From positions 115,430-179,429 of the forward strand of contig JAIUOO010000006.1 of assembly GCA_020161695.1 (NCBI GenBank): a stretch of 64,000 nucleotides of DNA, written 5' to 3'. The stretch comes from Pseudomonadota bacterium. GTDB lineage: Bacteria > Pseudomonadota > Alphaproteobacteria > Rhizobiales > Phreatobacteraceae. Position 1 is the stretch's first letter; each line of letters opens with the position of its first letter. The notes beneath the pieces are model-generated. The model was given only the letters and a program-made list of their open reading frames with translations. It ran no database searches and was not told where the DNA came from. This document shows, one piece after another, positions 1-8,644 of this stretch. A program made the position numbers and the translations under genes.

Positions 1-1
1 G

Positions 2-1531
2 GGGGTTGGCTTGGGGGTGGGCATTGCAGCGCCTTTTGCGGCCCGCGGCATCTCCAACGCCTACGGCTATGTCGCCGACCGCACCTTTCGTGCTCCGCCC
101 GCGGCCCTTCGTGGCTATGAGCGCGGCGCAGTCGAGCGTGTCGGCCGCGCTATGGGCGACGATGGAGTGACGCCACAAGTTGCCGCCACGGCGAGGGCGA
201 GGCTCGGCCCTGAAGGCATGCTCGCGGACCTCGGCGATAACCTCCGTGGTCAGGCAGGGGGCATCGCGGCAACACCGGGCGCCGGCAAAAGCATTGTCTA
301 TGACGCATTGCGCGCTCGGGCCGATGGCGCCCCCGCTCGCATCACTCGCGACGTGGATGCGGCATTCGGTCCCGCCCGCTCGCTTCCCGACACGCTTGAA
401 GGCATCCGGCAGACCTATGCCCAGCGCTCCGGCCAACTCTACGATCAGTTTCGGCAGACGCCCGTCCCCTTCACCCGCGAGATCGAGGCGACCTTCGACG
501 CCCTCCGTTCGACCTCTGCCGGCCAGCGGGCAATCCGCGACGCTCATCAGAACTGGCTCATCGACCAGGCTGCCCGTCGCTCGACCAGTCCGCGGCAGTT
601 CTTCGCGAACATCGCCGACGATGGTAGCATGGCCGTGCAGCGCGTGCCGAACGCGGCGGAGTGGGACTATCTGAAGCGCGCCCTCGATGGTCATGCGAGC
701 GCAGCGCAGCGCAGCGGCGAGCGGAACGCTGAAAGCCAGTTCTCGGCGCTCTCGCGTCGCGTGCGGGACACTGTGGACGAGGCGATTTCGCCCGGCGACG
801 CCGCGAACAGTGTCTATGCCCGCGCTCGCGCGACTTCCGCCGAGGGCTTCGGCCTTCGCGACGCCATTGAGGAAGGTCGCACTGCTTTCTCCCGCGGCAT
901 CACGCCCGACCAGATGCGGGTGGACATGGCGGCGCGGACGCAGCCGGAGCGGATGGGCTACGCCCTGGGCGCCCGAGACAATGTTCGCCAGATGATGGGC
1001 AATGCCGCGACGAAATGGGGCGACAATCCCGACACGGCCGCCCGCTCCGCTCTAGGCTCGCAGAACGCACGCGAAAAGCTCGACATCATCGCGCCGCGCA
1101 GCGCCGACGGCCTCTCGCGTCGGTTGGATGCTGAAACAGCCTTCGACCGGACGGTTCAGGCTGCGACCGGGAACAGCGTGACGACCGCCCGCGCGAACGC
1201 CGCCGCCGAATTTCCGGGGGCCACTCGCGGACCTTTCAATCAGGGCAATATCGGCCAGACCACTGCGACTGGCCTGCTGATGCGCGGCGGCACGGCGGCG
1301 ATCAACGCGCTGACGGGCGGCGCCCTTACCGAGCGCAACGCCCGGATCGCGGCCGATGCCGCCCGCCTGCTGACGCGCCAGGGCGGCGATAGCGACATGG
1401 TGATTTCGGCACTTCTCCAGCGCGCGCAAAGCCGTGGAACGACTGCTGCCGAGCGGGCGCAGATTGAGCGCCTAGCTCGCGTCCTCATGGAATCGCCGCG
1501 CCCGGCTCTCGTTGATATGGTCGCGCACTAG
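2..1531 (+). CDS. Large phage virion-type protein, 5' partial
   Basis: The frame is open to the left edge of the window with no stop, so this is probably the C-terminal 500 or so residues of a larger protein. It is rich in Ala, Arg and Asp, mostly predicted helical, with no signal peptide or membrane segment in the visible part. A long internal stretch of repeated amphipathic helices and the position just before tail-fibre and lysis genes suggest an internal virion or injection-type protein of a prophage. No catalytic motif is visible. The stop overlaps by 4 bases the 3' end of the oppositely oriented gene that follows. The function is inferred from context only. Confidence 0.6.
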   Translation, partial: GVGLGVGIAAPFAARGISNAYGYVADRTFRAPPAALRGYERGAVERVGRAMGDDGVTPQVAATARARLGPEGMLADLGDNLRGQAGGIAATPGAGKSIVYDALRARADGAPARITRDVDAAFGPARSLPDTLEGIRQTYAQRSGQLYDQFRQTPVPFTREIEATFDALRSTSAGQRAIRDAHQNWLIDQAARRSTSPRQFFANIADDGSMAVQRVPNAAEWDYLKRALDGHASAAQRSGERNAESQFSALSRRVRDTVDEAISPGDAANSVYARARATSAEGFGLRDAIEEGRTAFSRGITPDQMRVDMAARTQPERMGYALGARDNVRQMMGNAATKWGDNPDTAARSALGSQNAREKLDIIAPRSADGLSRRLDAETAFDRTVQAATGNSVTTARANAAAEFPGATRGPFNQGNIGQTTATGLLMRGGTAAINALTGGALTERNARIAADAARLLTRQGGDSDMVISALLQRAQSRGTTAAERAQIERLARVLMESPRPALVDMVAH

Positions 1532-1899
1532 ACCAGCAGAAATGACATCGCCATAAGGCCGGCGAAGAAGACTAGAGCGCCGATTTGCTGGCGTCGCTGC
1601 GATCGATCTTCGGCATTGCCCAGATAGACCTCTCGCAGCACGAATGCGAACAACCCGCCCATGATGAGGCCGAGGACGGCCGACATGAACACCGGAAACG
1701 GGCCTGTGACTGGCGTTTTGAATCCATGGAAGTAGGCGAAAGTCAAAAAGGCAATGCCGGGCAAGGCGTACCAAAACGCCTGTAGCGTGCTTCCGCCCTC
1801 GTCCCGCTCTTTGCGGTGGAAGTGATAGGCGACGCCGAACCAAATCGCCACGACGAACGTTGCTGCGGCAATCGGCGGGTAGAGCTGAACGATTGTCAT
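1528..1899 (-). CDS. Small four-TM membrane protein in the prophage
   Basis: This 123-residue protein has four hydrophobic segments, roughly residues 5-27, 45-60, 70-92 and 105-122, with a basic and acidic loop (HFHRKERDEGG) after the first. It resembles no family I can name. The ATG at 1899 has only a weak upstream ribosome site. A TTG at 1935, adding 12 residues, is preceded by a well-spaced GGGAG and is a credible alternative start. It is the only leftward gene inside the prophage segment and is divergent from the HExxH-protein gene 34-70 bases away, which could make it a lysogeny-expressed gene. That role is inference. Confidence 0.6.
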   Translation of the reverse strand: MTIVQLYPPIAAATFVVAIWFGVAYHFHRKERDEGGSTLQAFWYALPGIAFLTFAYFHGFKTPVTGPFPVFMSAVLGLIMGGLFAFVLREVYLGNAEDRSQRRQQIGALVFFAGLMAMSFLLV

Positions 1900-1968
1900 C
1901 GCCCGAAATATCTCTGCGTCGTCTGACTGGCGCAAGGTGCTCCCACAATTTCGCGGAGAACGCCATCA

Positions 1969-3060
1969 ATGACCGATGACCGCGGCCCCAGTCTGAGGGC
2001 CTACAGCCCGACATGGCGGGACCGGCTGGCGGCCCTTCTGCTTGGCGATGAGCGGCCGTCGCAGGGACAGCGCGCGGCGGTTGAAGGCATTCTCGGCTCG
2101 GCCGGGCTGGGGACCAGCAGCGGCCTTGTGGATTTCACGCCGGCAGGCGCACTTTTTGCGGCTCAAGAGGGCGTTCGCGCTGCTCAGGAAGGCGACTGGC
2201 TGGGAGCGGCTGCGGGAGCCGCCGGGCTGCTTCCCGCAGCTATCGCGGCCGGGCGCGCCGGGCGGAATTACGTTGCAAATTCAAGGTATATCGGGCAAAA
2301 TCCTCCTGCCGTTCCCCGTCGCCCTTTCGAAGCGGATTATCCCGATGTCCGAGCGCCAGCAGGAACCCCTCTTGAACGAGACATGGACGGACGACCGCTC
2401 GTCGCCCAGCACATCGCCGGACGACGCGTGGTGGGAGGACATGATCAGGCGCTCGCGCCCGCCGAGATCGGAGCCGTTATTGAGAAAACAACGGGCAGAC
2501 CTCCTGAGGCAGTGCCGGCGAGCGCGCTACGACCGGGATCCGTTGGTCAGGTATCTGTCATTCGTTCATCAGGAAGGCCGACGGTAGTTCAGGTTTACAG
2601 AGGTTTGCCGGCCGGGGCGAGGGATCGTGTGGTTGCTCACGAGGCCGGCCATGTCGTCGATCAGATCGCCGGCCAGATTCCGGCAGAAGGCCTCGTCCGG
2701 CCGCTGGAGCGCAATTATAGCGCGCTGTTCGAGGGCCGGATGCGTGACCGTCACCTGACAAGGCCCCGCAATCTCGGCTATTCCGCCGAGGAAGCGCCGC
2801 GTGAGTTGTCCGCCGAGGCTGTCCGCGCCTACCTCACCGACCTCAACTACGTGAAATCGACGATGCCGGGCGTCGCCGCCCGCATCCGTGAATATGTCAA
2901 TTCCCATCCCGAGCTTAGCCGGATCATCCAGTTCAATGCGCTGCTCGGCGCCGGGTACTTTGGCGGTGGCCAGACCAGCGAGGCCGGCGCGTCGGAACTG
3001 CCGGACCAGCGACGCCGTGCGCTGCTCGATGCGCTGACGGGTCGCCCCGCTACGCCCTGA
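1969..3060 (+). CDS. Phage protein with HEAGH zinc-metallopeptidase motif
   Basis: This is a 363-residue protein. The N-terminal third is Ala/Gly-rich (residues 60-100, hydrophobic). The centre contains VVAHEAGHVVDQ, with HEAGH at residues 224-228, the HExxH signature of zincin metallopeptidases. An acidic helix (EEAPRELSAEAV) follows about 50 residues later and could supply the third zinc ligand. The ATG is preceded by GGAGAA at 1955-1960. The gene sits between a virion-type protein and the tail-collar gene, so it is probably a late virion-associated protein acting during entry or assembly. The motif is seen directly. Peptidase activity and its target (peptidoglycan peptide or structural protein) are inference. 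Confidence 0.7.
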   Translation: MTDDRGPSLRAYSPTWRDRLAALLLGDERPSQGQRAAVEGILGSAGLGTSSGLVDFTPAGALFAAQEGVRAAQEGDWLGAAAGAAGLLPAAIAAGRAGRNYVANSRYIGQNPPAVPRRPFEADYPDVRAPAGTPLERDMDGRPLVAQHIAGRRVVGGHDQALAPAEIGAVIEKTTGRPPEAVPASALRPGSVGQVSVIRSSGRPTVVQVYRGLPAGARDRVVAHEAGHVVDQIAGQIPAEGLVRPLERNYSALFEGRMRDRHLTRPRNLGYSAEEAPRELSAEAVRAYLTDLNYVKSTMPGVAARIREYVNSHPELSRIIQFNALLGAGYFGGGQTSEAGASELPDQRRRALLDALTGRPATP

Positions 3061-3086
3061 TCTCCCCAGCATCGCTGACTATTTCG

Positions 3087-3108
3087 CCGCCCCAGGGGGG
3101 CGGTTTTT
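3087..3108 (+). terminator. Intrinsic terminator after the metallopeptidase gene
   Basis: A perfect 7-bp stem CCGCCCC / GGGGCGG (3087-3093 with 3097-3103) has a 3-base loop and is followed directly by five T residues (3104-3108). It lies 26 bases after the stop codon at 3060 and just before the ribosome site of the tail-collar gene, so it would separate the two transcription units or attenuate read-through. Confidence 0.75.
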
Positions 3109-3124
3109 CCCATTGGAGAAGCCC

Positions 3125-4285
3125 ATGCCCAAGAACGGCCTTGGCATCTACTCGCCGCCGCCAGGCACGTCGCCGATCACGCCGAACACCCTGGCCGACG
3201 CGACCAAAATGGAAGCGCGGCTCGTGGACATCGGGACCGAGCTGACGAATTCCCTGCCGCGAAACGGCGCCGCGCCGATGCTCGCGCCGCTGCCACTTCA
3301 GCCCGGCACGGCGATGGCTCCGGCGCTGACCTTCGTCGGGGATCTAGACAGCGGCATCGCGCTGATCGGCGGTCGCATCTGCTTCATCAAGGACGGCGTG
3401 ACGCTCGCCTCGTTCTCGGCGACCGAATTCGCTTTTCCGAAACCCGTCACCTTTCAGGAGCCCGCGACCTTCGCGGCGGGCATGGTTTCGCCGCTCGTCA
3501 TGAAGCCGGGCATGCTGGTGCCCTACAGCGGCGTACTGCTGCCGGACGGCTATCTCTGGGCCAATGGTCAAGCCGTCTCGCGCTCGACCTATGCCGACCT
3601 GCTCGCTGCCACCACGGCGGTGATCACCGCGACGACCACGAGCGGATCGCCGACACTTACGGCAGTGAGCGTCGATCACTCGGCCTCGGGCCTTGTCAAC
3701 GCGGTTATCGAGGGCGCCGGCATCCCGCCTGGCACCACGGCCAACGTCGTCGCGGCTGGCACAATCACGATGTCGGGGAACGCTTCGGCGTCCGCCTCAG
3801 GCGTGACCATCCGTCTCCTGCCGAACGGTGCGGGGGACGGCTCGACGACGTTCAACGTTTTCGACGCCAAGGGGCGCGCCCTCTTCGGTCGCGACAATAT
3901 GGGCGGCACGGCGGCGAACCGGCTGACCAATCAGCCCGGCGGCATCAACGGTCTTCGCCTCGGCTCCGGCGGCGGTGCCGAAACCCACATCCTGACCATC
4001 CAACAGATGGCACAGCATGACCATGATGGCATTCCCGAGAAGGTGACAGTGCCGCGAACGGGATGGGGCACGGCCGGTGGGCCGCTCGGCATGGTGGCGG
4101 CTGGTCAAATCGTTGTCGGGTCCGGCGGCTTTGAGGGCTCCGAAAGCCTCGAATCTCTCCGCGCCTCAGGCAATGACCAAGAACTCACGCTGACCGGCGA
4201 CATCGCCACCGATCCGGCCGGTGGGGGCGCTGCTCACAACAACGTGCCTCCGGGCGCGGTCGCCAACTACCTCGTCAAATATTGA
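3125..4285 (+). CDS. Phage tail-collar domain protein
   Basis: This is a 386-residue protein. The ATG at 3125 is preceded by GGAG at 3115-3118 at good spacing, so the earlier in-frame TTG at 3113 is unlikely. Around residues 135-165 it has the tail-collar signature (VPYSGVLLPDGYLWANGQ, SRSTYADLL). The conserved second half, GDGSTTFNVFDAKGR followed by GRDNMGG, comes after an inserted Thr/Ser/Ala-rich segment of about 60 residues. The collar fold is typical of the distal part of tail fibres and of phage-derived adhesins. A Gly-rich C-terminus follows. It is the first of three consecutive tail genes. Confidence 0.85.
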   Translation: MPKNGLGIYSPPPGTSPITPNTLADATKMEARLVDIGTELTNSLPRNGAAPMLAPLPLQPGTAMAPALTFVGDLDSGIALIGGRICFIKDGVTLASFSATEFAFPKPVTFQEPATFAAGMVSPLVMKPGMLVPYSGVLLPDGYLWANGQAVSRSTYADLLAATTAVITATTTSGSPTLTAVSVDHSASGLVNAVIEGAGIPPGTTANVVAAGTITMSGNASASASGVTIRLLPNGAGDGSTTFNVFDAKGRALFGRDNMGGTAANRLTNQPGGINGLRLGSGGGAETHILTIQQMAQHDHDGIPEKVTVPRTGWGTAGGPLGMVAAGQIVVGSGGFEGSESLESLRASGNDQELTLTGDIATDPAGGGAAHNNVPPGAVANYLVKY

Positions 4286-4295
4286 GGGCTTCACC

Positions 4296-6104
4296 ATGGC
4301 CATTTCCGGGGGCGGCTACACGCTGCCGACGAACGCCTTTGCACAGCCGCAGCCCAATCAGGTTGTGCCGTCTGCGGACGCGGGGGCGACGCTGAACGAC
4401 ATCGCCGACGCGCTCGATGATCTGGTGAAGGGCACCGGCATCAACGATGACGCAGTGACCGACGCCAAGCTGCGAAACAGCGCCGGCCTTTCGGTCGTCG
4501 GCCGGGCTGCCGGCACGACGGGCGATCCGGCGGACATCGTGGCCGGTTCCGATGGCCAGGTTCTCGTCCGCACCGGCCCGACGCTCGGCTTCGGACAGGT
4601 CGCGACGGCCGGCATCGCGAACGATGCGGTGACCGTCGCGAAGATCGCTTCTCAGGCACTCAAGGCTGTCAGCGCGGTCACGCCAGCGGCGAACAAGGTG
4701 CCGATCTTCTCGGGGCCGGCCTCGGCCAGTCTGCTGGACTTGGACATCGACCCGACCCTCGCGGCGAACAGCGATACGCGCTTGGCCCCGCAGAAGGCGG
4801 TCAAGTCCTACGCGGACACGAAAGTCGGGAAGACCGGCGCGCAGACGATGGAAGGCGACCTGATCGTTGCTCGCACGAACAGCGGCGGGGCGGTCAGCCT
4901 CGACGTCCAGAACACGAGCACGGGCGCGGCTCCGGCCGCTCGAATGCGGTTGCTGACCGGTTCTGCCGGATCATCCGTCACGCTCCAGCTCAACGACAAT
5001 AGTGGCGGCCCGTTCGCCATGGAGCAGAGCGGCGCGGCAGTGACCGGCAAGTACGTCGACTATGCCCTGCACGCCTGGAGGTCGCAGGCCGGCGCGGAAT
5101 GGGCGCGGTTGACCTCAGGCACCCTCAAACTCGGTACAGGCACCGGCACGTGCTGGTTCCGCGCTGACGGCGGCACCGGAACGGCCGGCGGCGGCGCGTT
5201 CCTCGCCGACGCTGGCGGCATCAACTACTGCGCCTTCGGCATCAAGAGCGCCATCATTGGTGGTCCTCCAGACACCACCATGCTGGTCTATGGTCCCGGC
5301 GGCGGCGCCGTAGAGTTGCGCAGCGGCACGCAGACGCAGATGACGTTGCAGAGTGGCAGCGTTAGCATCCCGAACGGAAGCCTGCGCGTCGGCTCTGGAG
5401 CTACGATTGGCGCGAAATTCGATGGCGGTGCGCATAACGTTTCACAGACCGCTGCCGTCGTCTCTGCACGCGGCGTCGCCAACGCTTTCGAGTGGGGTCA
5501 TGGCAACGCCGCAGGCTATGCCTGCACGTTCGGCTACCAATCGTCGTCCGGCAAGCCCTACATCGTTTTCAACGGCGAGGCGGGCACCACCGTCATCAAC
5601 ACGATCCGCACGCGCGGGGTGATCGCGCGCGGCTTCATCGGTGACAATGCCGGCGCCATCGACTGGTTCCGGGTCGCGAACGCAAATGCGGACGATCAGG
5701 CGCTGATCGTCGACATGACGCTCTCGGCGAGCGGCGCCTTGGGCATCGGCGTGGCGCCGGCGGCAAAACTCGATGTGAACGGCGACTTTGCCCTTCGACA
5801 AGGGGCGCTCAGCCTGGCGACCGGCGCGAACCAGAACGCCGCGCGTCCCGCATTCTCGTCGATCCGGATCATTGGGCCGGGCGGTGCATTCAGCATTGGC
5901 GGCCTGACCGGCGGCGCGGACGGCATGCTCGCCGAGCTGATCAATACGGTCGGCCATACGATGACCCTCAACAATGAGGATGCCGGCTCGACCGCCGGCA
6001 ATCGCATCCTCACGCCCGCTGGCACGAACCTGAACTGCAAGACCGCGACCCTGCGCTACGACGCCACCGCGGCGCGCTGGCGGGTCATTTCGTTCTCCAT
6101 CTAA
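4296..6104 (+). CDS. Phage tail-fibre protein
   Basis: This 602-residue protein starts at the ATG at 4296, eleven bases after the collar-gene stop. Its low-complexity composition is rich in Gly, Ala, Thr and Asn with almost no Cys, and has beta-repeat character. Around residue 150 it carries the tail-fibre motif SDTRLAPQKAVKSYAD, which is typical of fibre N-terminal or shaft regions. The end of the protein (TAGNRILTPAGTNLNC then TLRYDATAARWRV) matches the closing strand pattern of many phage fibre or appendage proteins. It probably forms the trimeric receptor-binding fibre with the collar protein. The host receptor cannot be deduced. Confidence 0.85.
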   Translation: MAISGGGYTLPTNAFAQPQPNQVVPSADAGATLNDIADALDDLVKGTGINDDAVTDAKLRNSAGLSVVGRAAGTTGDPADIVAGSDGQVLVRTGPTLGFGQVATAGIANDAVTVAKIASQALKAVSAVTPAANKVPIFSGPASASLLDLDIDPTLAANSDTRLAPQKAVKSYADTKVGKTGAQTMEGDLIVARTNSGGAVSLDVQNTSTGAAPAARMRLLTGSAGSSVTLQLNDNSGGPFAMEQSGAAVTGKYVDYALHAWRSQAGAEWARLTSGTLKLGTGTGTCWFRADGGTGTAGGGAFLADAGGINYCAFGIKSAIIGGPPDTTMLVYGPGGGAVELRSGTQTQMTLQSGSVSIPNGSLRVGSGATIGAKFDGGAHNVSQTAAVVSARGVANAFEWGHGNAAGYACTFGYQSSSGKPYIVFNGEAGTTVINTIRTRGVIARGFIGDNAGAIDWFRVANANADDQALIVDMTLSASGALGIGVAPAAKLDVNGDFALRQGALSLATGANQNAARPAFSSIRIIGPGGAFSIGGLTGGADGMLAELINTVGHTMTLNNEDAGSTAGNRILTPAGTNLNCKTATLRYDATAARWRVISFSI

Positions 6105-6116
6105 GGGATCAGCACC

Positions 6117-6806
6117 ATGCCGCGCCGCCACGTTACCCTCGTCCTCGACCTGGACGAGGCGGGAAATCCCATTGAGATCAACCGCGGCTGGCAGGAGGAC
6201 GAGGTTTCCCTGCCAACCGGCGGGCTCGGCATGACGCCGCGCGTCAATGTCGATGAAGCCAGCCTTGCCGGCGTTCTGCCGGACTCTGCCGCGCACGTCT
6301 CACAGATCGCGAAGCTCAACATCGATCTGGAAGCAGCGAACGCTGCGAAGGTCGCGGCGGACATCGCCAAGACGGCCGCCGAGCAGGATCGTGACGAGAA
6401 GGTCGAGACCGCAGAACGCGACCGCGACGGAAAGGTCATGCAGGCACAGGCCGACGTGATCGAACGCGATGCGACGATCGCGCAGCTTCAGGCATCGCTC
6501 GCAGCGCTGACCGCGCCGCCGGCCTACATCACGATCTCGGATCGTCAGTTCTTCCAGGCGCTCGCCCTCAATGACCTGATCACGCAGGAAGAGGCCGAGG
6601 CTGCGGTGGCCACCGGCACGATCCCGGCCGCGATGGCGGCGCTGGTCAACCATCTCCCCATTGAGCAGCAGTTTCCGGCGCGCATGCTCCTGAAGGGCGA
6701 GACGGCCTTCCGTTCCGACCATCCGCTGACGATGGTGCTGGCCGGGCTCTACAGCTGGACACCCGAACAGATGATCAGCCTGTTCGAGGCCGCGTCCCGC
6801 CTCTGA
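6117..6806 (+). CDS. Tail-associated protein with coiled coil
   Basis: This 229-residue protein starts 12 bases after the fibre gene. Residues 1-50 look like a short beta-rich domain. Residues 70-130 are a strong coiled coil rich in Ala, Lys, Glu and Asp. The C-terminal 95 residues form a compact helical domain beginning ITISDRQFFQALALND. Similar helical domains end the tail or fibre proteins of many alphaproteobacterial phages, but I cannot name the family. Its place directly after the fibre gene suggests a fibre chaperone, tip component or assembly protein. That is inferred from gene order. Confidence 0.6.
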   Translation: MPRRHVTLVLDLDEAGNPIEINRGWQEDEVSLPTGGLGMTPRVNVDEASLAGVLPDSAAHVSQIAKLNIDLEAANAAKVAADIAKTAAEQDRDEKVETAERDRDGKVMQAQADVIERDATIAQLQASLAALTAPPAYITISDRQFFQALALNDLITQEEAEAAVATGTIPAAMAALVNHLPIEQQFPARMLLKGETAFRSDHPLTMVLAGLYSWTPEQMISLFEAASRL

Positions 6807-6867
6807 TCCCCTGCACAGCCCCGACATCTCGACCGCGCTGGTCTCTGACCCGGCGCTGATCGCTGGC

Positions 6868-6966
6868 GTGCGCCTCACCGGCTTCGCCGTGGCCGCCGCC
6901 CTCGCCCTCTTTGTCATCGACACAGCCCAGCAGATCAGGAGGCACCATGGCCGCCGGAAACTTTGA
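6868..6966 (+). CDS. Possible small single-TM lysis peptide (no ATG)
   Basis: Between the tail gene and the endolysin, a frame in phase 1 is open with strong coding character (G/C at nearly all third positions) from about 6811 to the stop at 6966. It encodes a hydrophobic helix (GFAVAAALALFVIDTA) followed by a basic tail (RRHHGRRKL). No ATG exists. GTG at 6868 is the first usable start, and no clear ribosome site precedes it. Its last 20 bases overlap the endolysin start at 6947. It could be a holin or anti-holin-like peptide, or part of a frameshift extension of the upstream gene. It could also be chance. Confidence 0.25.
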   Translation: MRLTGFAVAAALALFVIDTAQQIRRHHGRRKL

Positions 6967-7702
6967 CGCATGCCTTGCCGTGATCCTGAGGCACGAGGGC
7001 GGCTATGTGGACCACCCGAAAGACCCTGGCGGTGCGACGAACCGTGGCGTGACCATCGGCACGCTTTCTGGCTGGCTCGGCCGGCCGGCGACCAAGGCCG
7101 AGGTGCGCGCGCTCACCGCCGCCGACGTGACGCCGATCTACCGCAAGAACTATTGGGACGCCTGCGGCTGCGACGCGCTGCCGGCGGGAGTGGACCTCGC
7201 GGTCTTCGACCCTGCGGTCAATTCCGGCCCTCCGCGAGCGAAACAATGGTACGCGAAGGCCCGGCAGGCCAGTGCCGAGCCAGTTCCGCTGGTTCGCCGT
7301 ATCTGCGATGTCCGCATGGGCTTCCTTCAGGCGCTGCGGACGTGGGGGCGCTTCGGCAGGGGTTGGGCGAGCCGCGTCGCCGATATCCGGGCTCGCGGTG
7401 AGGTCATGGCGCGCGCCGGGCAGTCGGCGGCTACCATTCGGACGGCCGCGACGGCAGAAGCCTCCCGCGCCGCTCAGGCGGCCCGCAAGGCGGCGACGCA
7501 GGCCAAGACTATCACGACGGCCGCTGCCGGCTCTCCGGCCGCCCCTGCGGCTGCTGGCGCCGGCTGGACGCTGATCATCGTCGTGGTCCTCGCTGTCGCC
7601 ATCCCGCTGGCCTTCCTCGCCCTGCGCGCCTGGCACCGCTCGCGCTACGAGGCAGAGCTTTCCCGTGCCTATGTCACCGTCGCCTCGGAGGTCACGCCAT
7701 GA
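6947..7702 (+). CDS. GH108-type endolysin with C-terminal membrane anchor
   Basis: This is a 251-residue phage muramidase. The ATG has an ideal AGGAGG at 6937-6942. Residues 5-85 carry the GH108 (secretory N-acetylmuramidase) signature: RHEGGYVDHPKDPGGATNRG, with the Glu of RHEGGY as catalytic candidate, then YRKNYWDACGCD. Residues 85-165 match the associated C-terminal peptidoglycan-binding region (DLAVFDPAVNSGP, RVADIRARG). An Ala-rich linker leads to one strong hydrophobic segment (WTLIIVVVLAVAIPLAFLAL) near residues 202-221 and a charged tail. There is no N-terminal signal, so this could be a tail-anchored endolysin. Its stop overlaps the holin-like gene by ATGA. Confidence 0.85.
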   Translation: MAAGNFDACLAVILRHEGGYVDHPKDPGGATNRGVTIGTLSGWLGRPATKAEVRALTAADVTPIYRKNYWDACGCDALPAGVDLAVFDPAVNSGPPRAKQWYAKARQASAEPVPLVRRICDVRMGFLQALRTWGRFGRGWASRVADIRARGEVMARAGQSAATIRTAATAEASRAAQAARKAATQAKTITTAAAGSPAAPAAAGAGWTLIIVVVLAVAIPLAFLALRAWHRSRYEAELSRAYVTVASEVTP

Positions 7703-8241
7703 ACATCCTCGAACAGCTCGCGAAGAACCTCGCGAAGCAAGGCGCGCCGGTCCTCGGCGGCATGATCGGCACGGCCATCGGCGGCCCCGCCGGCACCGTG
7801 GCCGGATCGCTGGCGGGCAAGGCCATCGAGGCGCTGGCCGACAGCCTCGGCACACCCGCGACGCCCGAGGCGGTCAACGGAGCGATCCTCGGAGACCCTG
7901 CCGCCGGAACCAAGGTTGAGGCAACCGAGGCCCATGCCATCGAGTTGATGAAGGTCTGGCAGATCGAGGCGAAGGCCGCCGCCGATGCGCAGGCTGCGGA
8001 GATCGAGAAGGGCTTCAGTTCGTGGAACTGGCGCCGGAACGTGGCGCACTATTCGGCGTGGGGCATGTTCGTCGTGTCAGGCCTCTCGACGCTCTACGGC
8101 GCGTTCGTCGGCAATGCCGGCCTGACCACTACGGCAGCCGTCTTCACAGCCACCACGGGCGTCGTGATGGCATGGGTAGCCGTGAACTCCGGCGGCAAGG
8201 CCGCGACCGACGCTGTGAAGGCGTGGAAGGGGCAGGCGTGA
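7699..8241 (+). CDS. Three-TM holin-like protein (GTA holin type)
   Basis: This 180-residue protein begins inside the endolysin stop codon (ATGA overlap). A Gly-rich hydrophobic region (GGMIGTAIGGPAGTVAGSLAG) starts near residue 20. A helical acidic/Ala segment follows, then SSWNWRRNVAHYSAWGMF leading into two further hydrophobic segments near residues 120-165. The size and three-TM layout match the holin family found in gene transfer agents and Rhizobiales prophages. Together with the endolysin it would form holes in the inner membrane at lysis. The family assignment is by pattern; pore formation is inferred. Confidence 0.7.
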   Translation: MNILEQLAKNLAKQGAPVLGGMIGTAIGGPAGTVAGSLAGKAIEALADSLGTPATPEAVNGAILGDPAAGTKVEATEAHAIELMKVWQIEAKAAADAQAAEIEKGFSSWNWRRNVAHYSAWGMFVVSGLSTLYGAFVGNAGLTTTAAVFTATTGVVMAWVAVNSGGKAATDAVKAWKGQA

Positions 8242-8570
8242 TGGCCGAGAAGAAGGACGGGGGAGAGGGCGACGGGAAGCCGGCAGCCTCGCTCAAGATC
8301 AACAAGGAAATCAACGTCTGGTCCATAGGCACGACGCTGTTCGCGGCCGGCGCCATGTTCGCCTATTTCCAGGCGGACATTCGCGCGCTTCAGACGGAAG
8401 ACATGCGCCATCAGCGAGAATTGCTGCGCGTGGAAGCCGCCCACGCTCGCCGGCTCGATCAGATGGACGCGGACAGCCGAAAGGACCGGGAATCGCTGCT
8501 CACGATGCAGGGCGATATCCGGGTGATCAGGCATATCGTCGAAGGTGTCGCGAGGCCGCCGCCTCGATAG
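8241..8570 (+). CDS. Small TM and coiled-coil protein, spanin-like topology
   Basis: This 109-residue protein has a start that shares one base with the holin-like stop (TGATG). A hydrophilic, Lys-rich N-terminus of about 30 residues is followed by one TM segment (IGTTLFAAGAMFAYF, around residues 36-50). A highly charged coiled coil of about 50 residues comes next (MRHQRELLRVEAAHARRLDQ). An N-in single span with an outward coiled coil is the layout of inner-membrane spanins, but no outer-membrane lipoprotein partner is visible. It may instead be a holin regulator. It is the last prophage gene before the putative attachment site. Confidence 0.6.
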   Translation: MAEKKDGGEGDGKPAASLKINKEINVWSIGTTLFAAGAMFAYFQADIRALQTEDMRHQRELLRVEAAHARRLDQMDADSRKDRESLLTMQGDIRVIRHIVEGVARPPPR

Positions 8571-8644
8571 ACAGGCACCCGGGAACGGACGGGGAATCTG
8601 TCTAATGTGCAGATTGTCTAACCCATTGAAAACACGCTATTATG

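Noticed and set aside
5442..6296. A 284-residue minus-strand frame under the tail-fibre gene
   Set aside because: Antisense to a fibre gene with strong frame-specific motifs; no independent start signal.
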